A DNA stretch of 64,000 nucleotides from Candidatus Eisenbacteria bacterium (GTDB lineage Bacteria > Eisenbacteria > RBG-16-71-46 > JAFGJU01). The stretch lies in the NCBI GenBank assembly GCA_026388185.1, contig JAPLKG010000011.1, forward strand, positions 248,001 to 312,000, read 5' to 3'. Shown here piece by piece: positions 18,605-28,064 of the stretch (position 1 is the stretch's first letter; every line of letters starts with the position of its first letter). The notes beneath the pieces were generated by a model that was not told where the DNA came from, did not search any database, and worked only from the letters and a program-made list of their open reading frames with translations. The position numbers and the translations under genes are program-made.

Positions 18605-21600
18605 ATGAAGAGGGGACGGCAGTCTATGCAGTTCAGGTTTTGTAGGGCGGCGAGACGTGATCCTCGGGCGACGGGCACACCGAGTTGCCTGAGTCTGATC
18701 GATGCTCTGGTGGCACTTTGTCTGTCTCTTGTGGTCTGCGCTGCGTTCATGGCGACCCCCTCTGAGAGTGAACCGCTGCCCGGTGGTCCGCCGGCCAGGC
18801 TCATCCGCTCGGACCAGACACTCATCGAGTTTGACGTAATTGCAGAGGGCACGAATTTCGTGACCAGGGAGACGGCGGCCGGAAGTTTCGAGGCCGTCAG
18901 AATTCCCGGTTTTTTCTCGTACGGCAGACCCGGTGAAGCACAACTCCCACACAGGACCTTTCTTGTCGGCATTCCTGTCGGAGCGGCATACGACGTCACA
19001 GTGCTACCTCTCGATGACGTGACTTTTCAGTCCAAGAGAATACTTCCTGCCCCGGTCGTTTCTGTCGGTGGCGACGGGATGAGCGAGGAACGAATCGTTC
19101 CCTCGGAGAGCTTTTACGGCAGAAACGAGTCACTTCCTCCCAGCCCGCTCCTGGGGGCGCGGGAATCATGGATGAGAAATCAGAGAGTCCTCGGGATCGA
19201 CGTCTCTCCTGCGAGGTATAACCCCGTCTCCCGGATCCTCGTGGTGTCGACAAGAGTCAAGGTCACCATCACGTTGCGACCCGGCGCAGTGAAATCAGGA
19301 GCCGGGCGCGAAGTGCAGAACATCGAGGCAGGTGAGGCGGACGGTCTCGAAGCCCTCTACCGGGCCACCCTCGTGAATTACGAGCCTTCCCGTGGCTGGA
19401 GAGGCAGGCGGGTTCCCAGACCGGTCAGTCAACTCCGCGACTCGTTTGCCTCGTCATCGAATTGGTGCAAACTGTCGGTCAAGGGACGCGGAATCTACAA
19501 GGTAACGGGCTCGGACCTCAGAACGGCCGGGGTGAGCGACCTGGGAAGCATAAACCCTCTCACGTTGAGACTCTTCAACGGAGGAGGCCTTCCGCTTCCA
19601 GCTGCGAGAGAACCTTCTTCGCTCGAGGAGTGGATGAGCGAGTGTGCCATCGAGGTTTTCGACGGAGGGGACGGTAGATTCGACGATACCGATTTCATCC
19701 TTTTCTACGGGATGGGGACTGACGGCTGGAAGGATTACTTCGAGCCCACCGAGCCCGCCGTGTATCTGGAGAACAGTTACACGGGCACGAACGTTTACTG
19801 GCTTACGTGGGACGGCAGCTTTGTCACGAATCCGGAGCCCGTACGGATCGCGTCAAGAAACGGCGTCCCCGTGACGGGCGGCGCGTACTTTCCCGGGTAC
19901 GTTCCCGCGAGGCTTCACGTAGAGAGGAACACGTTCTACGATCCTTCACTGGCGGAGAGAGACCAGCGCTGGGAGAAGTGGTGGTACCAGGCGCTTAGCA
20001 GCACCGCAAGCGGACCCCAGTCATATCTCTACACCTTCGAAGCTCCCAACCTCGAGCCTGCCGCCAGATGCAGCCTCATGGTAAGACTGTGGGCACCCTG
20101 CACAGTGACTGAAGTCTCCTGCGGCTACCGGCATAAGGGTAGAATCATATTGAACAGGCAGTGGGTGAATGAGGACTCGTTGTACAGTGTGAACTCCAGG
20201 ATGGATCTTTCCGGGAGCGGTTTCTGGGGTCAGGAAAGGGACTCCCTGATCATCACCCTGGGCTACGCGAGTGACGTGTTGTACCTCGCGTGGTATGAAT
20301 TTTTCTACGGCAAGAAACTGACTGTGGACAGCAACTCCTTCGCGCTCTCAAGCCCTGACACTACGGCCATTGTGAGGTATCCGCTCAACGGCGTGACCGA
20401 CACCACGGGCCTGAGGCTCTTCGACGTGACCGACTACTTCTCTCCAGTCGAAATAGTGGGGTGTGACCTGCAGGACGCCGGAGGCGACTTCACGCTGGAA
20501 TTCGAGGACACTCTCGAAGCAGGCAGAACAAAACACTATCTCCTGGTATCTTCAGCCGGCCTCAAGAGCCCCGAGAGTGTTGTCTTGAAACAGTTCAGCC
20601 GCCGCTTGAGGGACACCGAGAATGGCGCAGACTACGTCATGGTGACGCACCCGACTCTTGCGCAAGGAGTCCAGGGGCTCAGGTCATTACGAGAGACGAC
20701 AGTTCCTGGGATAGAGGATCCGGCGACCATGGTGGTCTTGACGTCGGAGATCTATGATGAATTTTCTTGGGGGCTTGAGGATGCGTGTGCACTCAGGGAT
20801 TTCATTATGTATGCTTACTGGAATTGGGCCGGAAGCTCAAGGCAGGTTTCTTACGTGTTTCTTGTCGGGGAAGCCTCGTACGATTTTCGCAATTACCTCG
20901 GCACCGGTTTCCAGAACCTGGTTCCCGCATGGGAAGATAGCTATGATTTTTACATGCAGGTTCAGCTCGTGAATGACGATTTCTTTGTTTTGCTCGACGG
21001 TCCCGGCGATGTGCTGACCGACGTCGTTGTTGGAAGAGCTACCGTCAGGACCCTCGGAGAGGCACGCACGGTTCTCGATCAGAAGACCGTGCCCTATGTC
21101 AACTCTCCAAGCCACGGGGTGTGGCGCAACAAGGCCATTATTGTCGCAGACGACAATTATAAACTCTGCGCGGCCGACGAGTTGGGGTACTGGCATACGT
21201 ATCTTAGCGACTCCGTTGCTGCGCTGCATCTGCCCAAGGCACTTGATAAAGACAAGATATATCTCGCCGAATTTCCGCGTGATGCCGGAGTTTGTTACAA
21301 ATCCAAGGCCAAGCAGGCGTTCATCTCGTCTTTTGACGAGGGAGCACTCATAGTCAATTACATTGGGCATGGAAGCGGGAACCAACTCGCCCATGAGCAG
21401 GTATTCCGTTTAGACGACGTAGGTTCGTTGTCCAACGGAGAGAAGCTACCCTTGTTTTTTGCAGGTTCATGCAAGGTCGCAAAGTTTGACGAGCCCTCCG
21501 GCAGCCAGGATGCAGAAGGAATTGCGGAAAAACTCCTGAGACAGGACGGGGGAGGGTCAATTGCGTCCGTCGCAGCGACAGGGCTTGTGTATAGCGATCA

Positions 21601-22792
21601 GAATTACGATTTCAACAGCGCGTTCTTCGATTTTGTTTTCCCCGGGGCATCGCTCGATTCGACGACGGCTATCGGTGTTGCTTTGCAGGCCGCCAAGAAC
21701 CTCCTGGCCGTTTCCAAGGAGGATACTCTGAACGCCAGAAAGTACTTACTCATGGGTGACCCGGCCCTCCAGCTCGCCGTTCCTGAGCTTGAGGTTGCCT
21801 TTGACACGACGAGTGCTGACACCGTGCATCTGGGAGAAGTTGTGACCGTGAGCGGGGAGATAAGGGACGACGGGGAGCTTGCGCAGTGGTACGACGCGAA
21901 TGTAGATCTGGAGGTTTCTGGCTCCGAAATTGTGCGTATTCCCGGTGGGTGGAGCCCTTACTATCTGCCCGGCTACAGATTCTTCCACGGCTCCGCGGCT
22001 GCGGAACAGGGAAGATTCGAGTTTTCCTTTGTCGTTCCTGTCGACACGTTGATACTGGGTTCTACGGGACGAGCCAGAGGTTATTCCGTGGGTACGGTCG
22101 ACGGTACAGGTATCGTCTCGCCCATGGTGATTGATCACACCGGCGCAACCCCCAGTGATACTACCGGCCCCTCGGTAGTGCTCAGATTCGACAACGATGC
22201 GCGCTACGTTCCGTCTCAGTCGGTGCTCCACGTAATCCTGCGTGATGAGCACGGCATTAGCATAACGGGCACGAACGCGTCGAATTCCATCCTTCTTCAG
22301 GTCGACAAGGCAATCGAGCCGGTCGACCTTACGTCTGCCTTTGTCTATTACGAAAGCAGCTACCAGGGGGGACAGATCGACTATGTGATTCCGACTCTTT
22401 CCACTGGACCTCACAGCGTCCTCGTGGTGGCGCACGACAACCTGGGCAACAGAGGCGCGGGAGATTTGGGATTTGAGATTGTGGAACGGGACACGCTTCT
22501 GCTGAAAGAGGTCATAAACTATCCGAATCCATTCAAGGAAGAAACGTACATAAACTTCGATCTGACCGCCGATGGAATGGCCACAATCAAGATCTTTACT
22601 GTGTCCGGTACGTTGATTCGCAAGCTTTGTGAGAATAGCCCTGCAAGGAGGGGAAACAATCAGTTCAAGTGGGACGGAAAGGATGCCGAAGGAGACGAAG
22701 TGGCCAACGGCATCTATCTTTACAAGATAGAAGTGAAGGACGGGGAGGGGGACAAGGATTCTTTTATCGGAAGGGCGGCGGTACTGAAATAG
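18605..22792 (+). CDS. porU: C25-family cysteine peptidase, PorU-like, with T9SS C-terminal domain
   Basis: A 1395-residue exported protein. It has a long N-terminal propeptide-like region and an Ig-like domain. A gingipain-type C25 domain follows, with catalytic His922 in YIGHGSGN and Cys956 in FFAGSCKV. The C-terminus (INYPNPFKEETYINFDL ... GIYLYKIEVKDG) is a type A sorting domain. In Bacteroidota PorU is the C25 sortase that removes the C-terminal signal from type IX cargo, and its gene is next to porV. The same adjacency here supports a PorU role, although an ordinary C25 protease cargo cannot be excluded. The signal peptide is LIDALVALCLSLVVCAAF; the start at ATG 18605 lacks a good ribosome binding site and ATG 18626 is an alternative. 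Confidence 0.75.
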   Translation: MKRGRQSMQFRFCRAARRDPRATGTPSCLSLIDALVALCLSLVVCAAFMATPSESEPLPGGPPARLIRSDQTLIEFDVIAEGTNFVTRETAAGSFEAVRIPGFFSYGRPGEAQLPHRTFLVGIPVGAAYDVTVLPLDDVTFQSKRILPAPVVSVGGDGMSEERIVPSESFYGRNESLPPSPLLGARESWMRNQRVLGIDVSPARYNPVSRILVVSTRVKVTITLRPGAVKSGAGREVQNIEAGEADGLEALYRATLVNYEPSRGWRGRRVPRPVSQLRDSFASSSNWCKLSVKGRGIYKVTGSDLRTAGVSDLGSINPLTLRLFNGGGLPLPAAREPSSLEEWMSECAIEVFDGGDGRFDDTDFILFYGMGTDGWKDYFEPTEPAVYLENSYTGTNVYWLTWDGSFVTNPEPVRIASRNGVPVTGGAYFPGYVPARLHVERNTFYDPSLAERDQRWEKWWYQALSSTASGPQSYLYTFEAPNLEPAARCSLMVRLWAPCTVTEVSCGYRHKGRIILNRQWVNEDSLYSVNSRMDLSGSGFWGQERDSLIITLGYASDVLYLAWYEFFYGKKLTVDSNSFALSSPDTTAIVRYPLNGVTDTTGLRLFDVTDYFSPVEIVGCDLQDAGGDFTLEFEDTLEAGRTKHYLLVSSAGLKSPESVVLKQFSRRLRDTENGADYVMVTHPTLAQGVQGLRSLRETTVPGIEDPATMVVLTSEIYDEFSWGLEDACALRDFIMYAYWNWAGSSRQVSYVFLVGEASYDFRNYLGTGFQNLVPAWEDSYDFYMQVQLVNDDFFVLLDGPGDVLTDVVVGRATVRTLGEARTVLDQKTVPYVNSPSHGVWRNKAIIVADDNYKLCAADELGYWHTYLSDSVAALHLPKALDKDKIYLAEFPRDAGVCYKSKAKQAFISSFDEGALIVNYIGHGSGNQLAHEQVFRLDDVGSLSNGEKLPLFFAGSCKVAKFDEPSGSQDAEGIAEKLLRQDGGGSIASVAATGLVYSDQNYDFNSAFFDFVFPGASLDSTTAIGVALQAAKNLLAVSKEDTLNARKYLLMGDPALQLAVPELEVAFDTTSADTVHLGEVVTVSGEIRDDGELAQWYDANVDLEVSGSEIVRIPGGWSPYYLPGYRFFHGSAAAEQGRFEFSFVVPVDTLILGSTGRARGYSVGTVDGTGIVSPMVIDHTGATPSDTTGPSVVLRFDNDARYVPSQSVLHVILRDEHGISITGTNASNSILLQVDKAIEPVDLTSAFVYYESSYQGGQIDYVIPTLSTGPHSVLVVAHDNLGNRGAGDLGFEIVERDTLLLKEVINYPNPFKEETYINFDLTADGMATIKIFTVSGTLIRKLCENSPARRGNNQFKWDGKDAEGDEVANGIYLYKIEVKDGEGDKDSFIGRAAVLK

Positions 22793-22849
22793 CAGCTTCA
22801 GCTTCCCGCCGGCGCGCCGGAGTTCCGGGACCTTTCGAGTGCGTTTTGA

Positions 22850-22879
22850 TTGACTTGAGTTGTAATCGCGTGTTAGACT
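22850..22879 (+). promoter_or_regulatory. Possible sigma-70 promoter before the PorV-like gene
   Basis: TTGACT (22850-22855), 18-base spacer, TAGACT (22874-22879), about 45 bases before ATG 22925. It would let the PorV-like gene be expressed apart from the C25 gene. Confidence 0.45.
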
Positions 22880-22924
22880 AAGAGGAAGTGTTTTGGTTTT
22901 GTAGTTCGAATGGGGGAAATTGGC

Positions 22925-23908
22925 ATGAAGAGATGCATTCCGTTTTATGCTGCCTTGATGTTTCTGCTTCTCTCGGGTCTATTGCCTTCCAGGGCGTTGG
23001 CTGTGGGTGAGGCCATTGCGCCATCTGTGACCTTTGCTCCGAGCGCTCGTTCGGAGGGAATGGGAAGGGCTTACGTTGCAATTGCCGACGACGCGACCGC
23101 CTCATGGTGGAATCCCGCCGGCCTCGCTTTTCTGACGAACAGGAACATTTCTGCAATGCATACCAAACTGGCCCCGGGCTTGGCAGACGACGTCTACTAT
23201 GAGTACTTGGGCTACGCCCAATCCACGAAGGATTGGGGCGGGCTTGCCGCAAGCCTTGTGTATCTGACTTACGGCGATATTCTGGGCACCGATGCCGAGG
23301 GGAACCCGACTGGGACTTTTACCAGCTATGAAATATCGCCCTCCCTGGCATACGGGACAATGCTGGCGAAGGATCTGGGCGTCGGCGTGAACCTCAAGAT
23401 TATTCACGTGAACTACGCTCCGTCGTGGGCCGTGATGGAAGGGAAGGCGGGGAAGGGTACGACCTTCGGCGCTGACCTCGGCGTTCTGTACAGGAGAAAC
23501 AGGTGGAGTCTGGGCGCATGCTTCCAGAACATCGGCCCCAATCTGACGCTGATCGACGCCGACCAATCAAGCCCGATCAGCAGAAACCTGAAGGTGGGCG
23601 TTGCCGCCAACGTGTGGGAGGGGAGTCTGGGCAGATGCATCGCGGCGTTCGACGTGAACAAGCCCTTTGTTTTTGCGGACGACGGGCCCATTGTCAGTGG
23701 CGGTGGGGAGTTCCTTTTCAGCGAACTTCTTGCAGTGAGATTAGGTTTCATCACCGAGAGATGGTACACGAAGGATTATCCTATTGAGGGACCGACGTTC
23801 GGACTGGGGCTACAGTACAAGGGTGTCAGGTTCGACTACGCGAGTGTTCCCCAGTCAAAGGAACTCGAAGACAAGGTGAGCAAGTTCTCTTTTTCTGCGA
23901 AGTTCTAA
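22925..23908 (+). CDS. porV: PorV/PorQ-family outer-membrane beta-barrel protein
   Basis: A 327-residue protein with a signal peptide (MKRCIPFYAALMFLLLSG, cleavage after ALA). The segment SEGMGRAYVAIADDATASWWNPAGL is the signature of the PorV/PorQ branch of FadL-like barrels. Alternating beta strands follow to the end (KFSFSAKF, terminal aromatic). PorV shuttles type IX substrates from the translocon to the PorU sortase in Bacteroidota. Being directly after the C25 gene is the expected porU-porV order. ATG 22925 is chosen because GGGGGA lies 7 nt upstream; ATG 22910 would leave the signal peptide with an unnatural extension. Confidence 0.82.
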   Translation: MKRCIPFYAALMFLLLSGLLPSRALAVGEAIAPSVTFAPSARSEGMGRAYVAIADDATASWWNPAGLAFLTNRNISAMHTKLAPGLADDVYYEYLGYAQSTKDWGGLAASLVYLTYGDILGTDAEGNPTGTFTSYEISPSLAYGTMLAKDLGVGVNLKIIHVNYAPSWAVMEGKAGKGTTFGADLGVLYRRNRWSLGACFQNIGPNLTLIDADQSSPISRNLKVGVAANVWEGSLGRCIAAFDVNKPFVFADDGPIVSGGGEFLFSELLAVRLGFITERWYTKDYPIEGPTFGLGLQYKGVRFDYASVPQSKELEDKVSKFSFSAKF

Positions 23909-23923
23909 CCCAGGGAAAGTGAT

Positions 23924-26900
23924 TTGAGACCATTCCTCGCACTGCGCGCAAGCCTTGGGCTTGCGCTTTCCATTTTGGTCGGCTCTTTTTTCTGCGGTCA
24001 CTCGCAGGCGGCCCAATTGGGCTCTCGCTTGTTGAGGGTGACTCCCGTTCGCGAGGCTTCCTCGCGAGACAGGGTCGCTGCGGAGACTTCGAGAGGCGTT
24101 GTTGAACCTGGTAGAGATGTCATCAATGAAGTGCTGAAGAGGCGCGCCGTCAGGGACTACTTCGCGGCGCCGGGTCTTTCGGCGAGACAAGTGCCCGGCT
24201 TCCGCGCGGGATTGGGAACTCAGGGCACGGAAGCTCCACTGACCGTGCGCGTGCTCGGGCTCAGGGTAGACTTTCTCTCTGACAGAATGGGCTCTCTGAC
24301 TACTACCGCGGACGGCAAGTTCGATCTGAGGACCGGAACGGCGCAGTTCATTGATCCGCCTCCGCACAACGGCAATTACTTCGCTGCTCACTTGGAAGCT
24401 CTTTCGAGATACTATTCTGCAATGAGCTTCGCGGAGCTCCAGGTTGAGTACGATGTGTTCCCCCAAGAGCCTGACTCTGCGTTTCATCTCTCCGACACGG
24501 CCGACTACGGACCGTGGACGTACTCTGACGAAGACTACCAGCTCGGTGTTGCGCTCATAACTGACGCAGTGCATGCGGCGGACAATAGCGCAGAGTCCAT
24601 CGACTTCTCTCAATACGACATCGTCATAATCTTCCACGCGGGGGCCGATCTCCAGGGCGACGTGAACTACGACTCCGAGTGGGATCTCCCGTCTTTCTCG
24701 CTGACCCTCGCCGATCCTATACTCGTCGACCATGGGAGCGCCTACGTCTATGGGGCCGCGGTTATTCCGGAGACCTCGGGGCAGGACGGCATGCTAGGTG
24801 CGCTCAATGGTGTGCTTACCCACGAGTTCGGCCACATGCTCGGACTGCCTGATGTGTATAACACCGATGATTTCCTGCCTGCCGTCGGCTACTGGAGCCT
24901 GATGGACTCTGGAAACTATCTGGGGGGTATTGTGGAGGATCCGAACACCGGCGAACTCGTGTACGTGTTCGGGATCATTCCGGGTGGGCTTGATGCCTGG
25001 TCCAGGAGAGAGCTCGGAAGGATTGTTGGAAGACAGACGGTCGACGAAATAGAAGTCGGTGCGCAGTGGGCAGACACTCTGAGAGCGATTGAATTGAGTT
25101 CGCGCGTGCTGGTGGTGCCGGCAAGCGGCAGCGAGTATTTCATGATAGAGAATCGCGAGTGCGATCTTGACGGCAATGGCTACGTAGAGGTCAGAGCGGA
25201 CCCGGCAACGGGAGTGATCCTCGGTCCAGAGTCGAACGAGTATGATGCCCTCCTGCCAGGTTCTGGAATCCTAATATGGCACATCGATGAAGGGATCATC
25301 GCACGACGCAGCTCGCTCGGGCTGAGCCCGAACGGTGGCCAATCGGAAAGGGGAATAAGCCTGGAGGAAGCCGACGGGATTGTGGACCTGGGTGATCCTT
25401 CTTCTTCCTACTGGCTGGGCAGTGAGTTTGACCCATACTTCGTAAGCAATGCCACGCAGTTCGATCCAACAACGGTGCCCAACAGTGACGCCAATTCCGG
25501 TGCGGCGAGCCAGGGTTCCGTCAGCGTGGAGAGTGAAAGTCAGGTCGGCATGTACGTCTCCGTGGAGAGGAAGTGGGCGCGGGACGGCTGGCCGGTCGTT
25601 GTGGGACCACTTGAGGAAGCCTCTCCGGGTTTTGGGGATTTCGATGTGGACGGCGTGAAGGAAGTTTTTCTGGCAGGCCCCGGTTCCACCGTGAGGGCCT
25701 GGAAGGCCGACGGTTCGGCGTACCTTGCGGGAGAGCCGCGTGGAAGGCTGGCAGATGCGCCCGGCCCTCTTCTTCCCACTCTCTGTTTCAGTGAAGGCAT
25801 TTCTGCTCTTGTAGGCACCGTGGTGCTGGGAGATTCAGGTACCCTCTACGCTTGGGCCGTCAATGGTGACCACAGTCCGGTGACGCCGGGTCAGGTGTTG
25901 GCGGGCTGGCCGCCGGCCATTTCGTCTGTCACAACGCCTCCGTGTGCCGTGGGCGACGACATCATCGCCGGCTGCTCCGACGGAAAAGTGCGCGCTCTCG
26001 ACGCCGGAGGTGCCCTCAGATGGAGTAGTCAGACTTCGCTCGGCCAGTCTGTCACGGGCTCGATCGCGGCGGGTGACATTGACCATGACGGCTACTACGA
26101 AGTCGCTTTTGGCGGACCCCACTCGGTTGCGGTGGTTTCTTCGACGGACGGTGAGTTCTTGTTTTCGCCCTACGAATTGCCGGAGGGTGGCCCTGCTGAT
26201 TCGGCTGGACCCTACGTCTTGATGGCCGACGTGGACGGCAAACCTGACAGCACCTTGGAAGTTGTCATAACCACGGGTTCCGGGAACATGTTCGCTCTCA
26301 ACTCGACCGGGCAGGTTCTCGAAGGTTGGCCGGTTTTTCTCAACGATCCTGTCTCGTCGTGGCCTGCCGCAGGGGATGTCGACGGCGATGCCCTCGCGGA
26401 GATAGTCGTGCATTCGTCCTCCGGGAAGTTATACGTGATCAACGGGACCGGTGTGATCTCCTCGGGATGGCCCATAACGTCTGGCTGCTCCGGTACGCAA
26501 ACGCGCAACGGCGTCTCCGCTTGTGATTTGAACTCCGACAAATCGACCGAGATTCTCTTTCCCTACGATGGCTCCGGGATATCCGCCGTCGGCAGCGACG
26601 GGACGCCCCTACAAGACTGGCCCGTCGCGGTCGGCAGCCGGATTTGTGGTAGCCCCGCCCTGACGGATCTGGAGGAAGACGGGAAGCCGGAGCTATTTCA
26701 GGCCGCAGGCGACTCACTTCTTGTCTGCCTTGAACTGCCATATTCCGTCTCTGACTTCGAGTGGCCTCTCAGGGGCAACACGAGTGCCCGCACCAACTGC
26801 CTTGAGCGGCGCGGAGGCCTGTCGCTGCTTGCTGGACAGGTGCTGTTCGCGGGAGGTGCAGTCTACCCTCAACCGAACCCTTCTCACGGGCCGACAACGA

Positions 26901-27121
26901 GCATCAGGTACTTTCTCTCAGCGCCGGCAAGCGTGAAACTCGAGATATTCGACCTTTCGGGGAGGAGAGTCTACTCCAGCGAGACCGAATGCCAGGCCAC
27001 CGAAAACTCGTTCGTCTGGTCTCACGCGGGTCTTCCTCCCGGAGTCTACATAATCAGGTTGGAAGCGGAGGCCCTTGGAAGGAAAGACGTGGCATTCACG
27101 AAGGCATCTGTGTTACACTAA
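23924..27121 (+). CDS. M6-family metalloprotease with beta-propeller and T9SS C-terminal signal
   Basis: A 1065-residue secreted zinc protease of the immune-inhibitor-A-like M6 family. The metal site HEFGHMLGLPD (H300, E301, H304, D310) matches HExxHxxGxxD and is followed by GYWSLMDSGNYLGG. A propeller of SGWP/DVDGD-type blades spans about 545-950. The C-terminus (YPQPNPSHGPTTSIRYFL ... PGVYIIRLEAEALG) is a type IX sorting domain. TTG 23924 has AGGGA 7 nt upstream and opens a signal peptide (ALRASLGLALSILVGSFF). It starts 15 bases after the PorV-like gene, so it is probably co-transcribed with it and is a likely cargo of that system. Confidence 0.88.
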   Translation: MRPFLALRASLGLALSILVGSFFCGHSQAAQLGSRLLRVTPVREASSRDRVAAETSRGVVEPGRDVINEVLKRRAVRDYFAAPGLSARQVPGFRAGLGTQGTEAPLTVRVLGLRVDFLSDRMGSLTTTADGKFDLRTGTAQFIDPPPHNGNYFAAHLEALSRYYSAMSFAELQVEYDVFPQEPDSAFHLSDTADYGPWTYSDEDYQLGVALITDAVHAADNSAESIDFSQYDIVIIFHAGADLQGDVNYDSEWDLPSFSLTLADPILVDHGSAYVYGAAVIPETSGQDGMLGALNGVLTHEFGHMLGLPDVYNTDDFLPAVGYWSLMDSGNYLGGIVEDPNTGELVYVFGIIPGGLDAWSRRELGRIVGRQTVDEIEVGAQWADTLRAIELSSRVLVVPASGSEYFMIENRECDLDGNGYVEVRADPATGVILGPESNEYDALLPGSGILIWHIDEGIIARRSSLGLSPNGGQSERGISLEEADGIVDLGDPSSSYWLGSEFDPYFVSNATQFDPTTVPNSDANSGAASQGSVSVESESQVGMYVSVERKWARDGWPVVVGPLEEASPGFGDFDVDGVKEVFLAGPGSTVRAWKADGSAYLAGEPRGRLADAPGPLLPTLCFSEGISALVGTVVLGDSGTLYAWAVNGDHSPVTPGQVLAGWPPAISSVTTPPCAVGDDIIAGCSDGKVRALDAGGALRWSSQTSLGQSVTGSIAAGDIDHDGYYEVAFGGPHSVAVVSSTDGEFLFSPYELPEGGPADSAGPYVLMADVDGKPDSTLEVVITTGSGNMFALNSTGQVLEGWPVFLNDPVSSWPAAGDVDGDALAEIVVHSSSGKLYVINGTGVISSGWPITSGCSGTQTRNGVSACDLNSDKSTEILFPYDGSGISAVGSDGTPLQDWPVAVGSRICGSPALTDLEEDGKPELFQAAGDSLLVCLELPYSVSDFEWPLRGNTSARTNCLERRGGLSLLAGQVLFAGGAVYPQPNPSHGPTTSIRYFLSAPASVKLEIFDLSGRRVYSSETECQATENSFVWSHAGLPPGVYIIRLEAEALGRKDVAFTKASVLH

Positions 27122-27194
27122 GTTACACTAGAAGGGAACTACCCGGCCGCCCGGTGGTACACAATAGGTGGGATGGCCCTCTGGGAGGATGTGT

Positions 27195-28001
27195 ATGGCT
27201 CGGTATTTGGGCCTGATGCTCTCGTGTATCTTGTTCAGTTGCTTGTTGATTTCGGCCTGCGGAAACGCTTGCGCCCAGGCAGCCCTCGAAGTGAAGGGGA
27301 ATCTTGCCCTGGCAGACCCGCTAATCGGACCTCTCGATTCTGAGCCGGCCTTACTTCTTGCCCAGAAAGCAATCGAAGAACCCGTCACAGCGACTGAGAA
27401 GACCGGCGAACTGGGGTCTTCACGACAGGTCGAGAAATCCCCTGCAAAGGCGTTTCTTTTCTCTGGAATGGTTCCAGGAAGTGGCGAGCTTTACGTGGGG
27501 GCAAAGAGGGGATACATATTCCTGGGAGTTGAGGCGGTGGCCTGGGCTTCGAGCTACTTCTTGCGCGAGAGCGGCAACAAGAAAGAGGAGGAATTCGAGG
27601 ACTTTGCCGACCGACACTGGGCTTTTCCGGCCATCGGCTCGGAGTACAATGGCTCGGTCTACACTGCTCAGCGCGACAGCCTGATGCAGTATTTCTACGT
27701 GCACAACAAGCAGCATTACTACGAAGACATCGGAAAGCAGCCGTTCTGCATGCCCGGTTGGGATTCCACGGTGAACCTGGAGTCTTACCTCGACATGAGG
27801 GACAATAGCAACTGGCTTCTCAAGAATTCGAATTACGCAATGATGGCTGCCGTGGTAAACCACGTGGTCAGTGCCGTTGACGCTTTGAGACTCGCCCGGA
27901 ATTACAACGCCAGCCTCGGTCACGGAATGAAGCTGAATCTAAAGCTTAAGACCAATCCGCATTCAATGGGAATCATCATGGTTGCCTCTCGGAAATTCTG
28001 A
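27195..28001 (+). CDS. DUF5683-like envelope protein, first of a pair
   Basis: A 268-residue exported protein. ATG 27195 follows GGGAGG with 6 nt spacing; the frame is open further upstream but has no site there. The signal peptide MARYLGLMLSCILFSCLLISAC could end in a lipobox (ISAC) or be cut later at AQA. The core KAFLFSGMVPGSGELYVGAKRGYIFLGVEAVAW resembles DUF5683, where a PGxGxxY motif precedes paired hydrophobic segments. The function of DUF5683 is not established. The related gene at 28065 has the same organisation and the same terminal pattern, suggesting a tandem duplication. Confidence 0.65.
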   Translation: MARYLGLMLSCILFSCLLISACGNACAQAALEVKGNLALADPLIGPLDSEPALLLAQKAIEEPVTATEKTGELGSSRQVEKSPAKAFLFSGMVPGSGELYVGAKRGYIFLGVEAVAWASSYFLRESGNKKEEEFEDFADRHWAFPAIGSEYNGSVYTAQRDSLMQYFYVHNKQHYYEDIGKQPFCMPGWDSTVNLESYLDMRDNSNWLLKNSNYAMMAAVVNHVVSAVDALRLARNYNASLGHGMKLNLKLKTNPHSMGIIMVASRKF

Positions 28002-28064
28002 GAAGGCCGGCCTCTTGGCGCGGACCTGGAAGTTCGCGGGACTGCCGCGTGAGGGTACTCGGAA

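Noticed and set aside
22810-22821. CCGGCGCGCCGG palindrome after the C25 gene
   Set aside because: No T-run follows; such short GC palindromes are common in high-GC DNA, so a terminator cannot be claimed.
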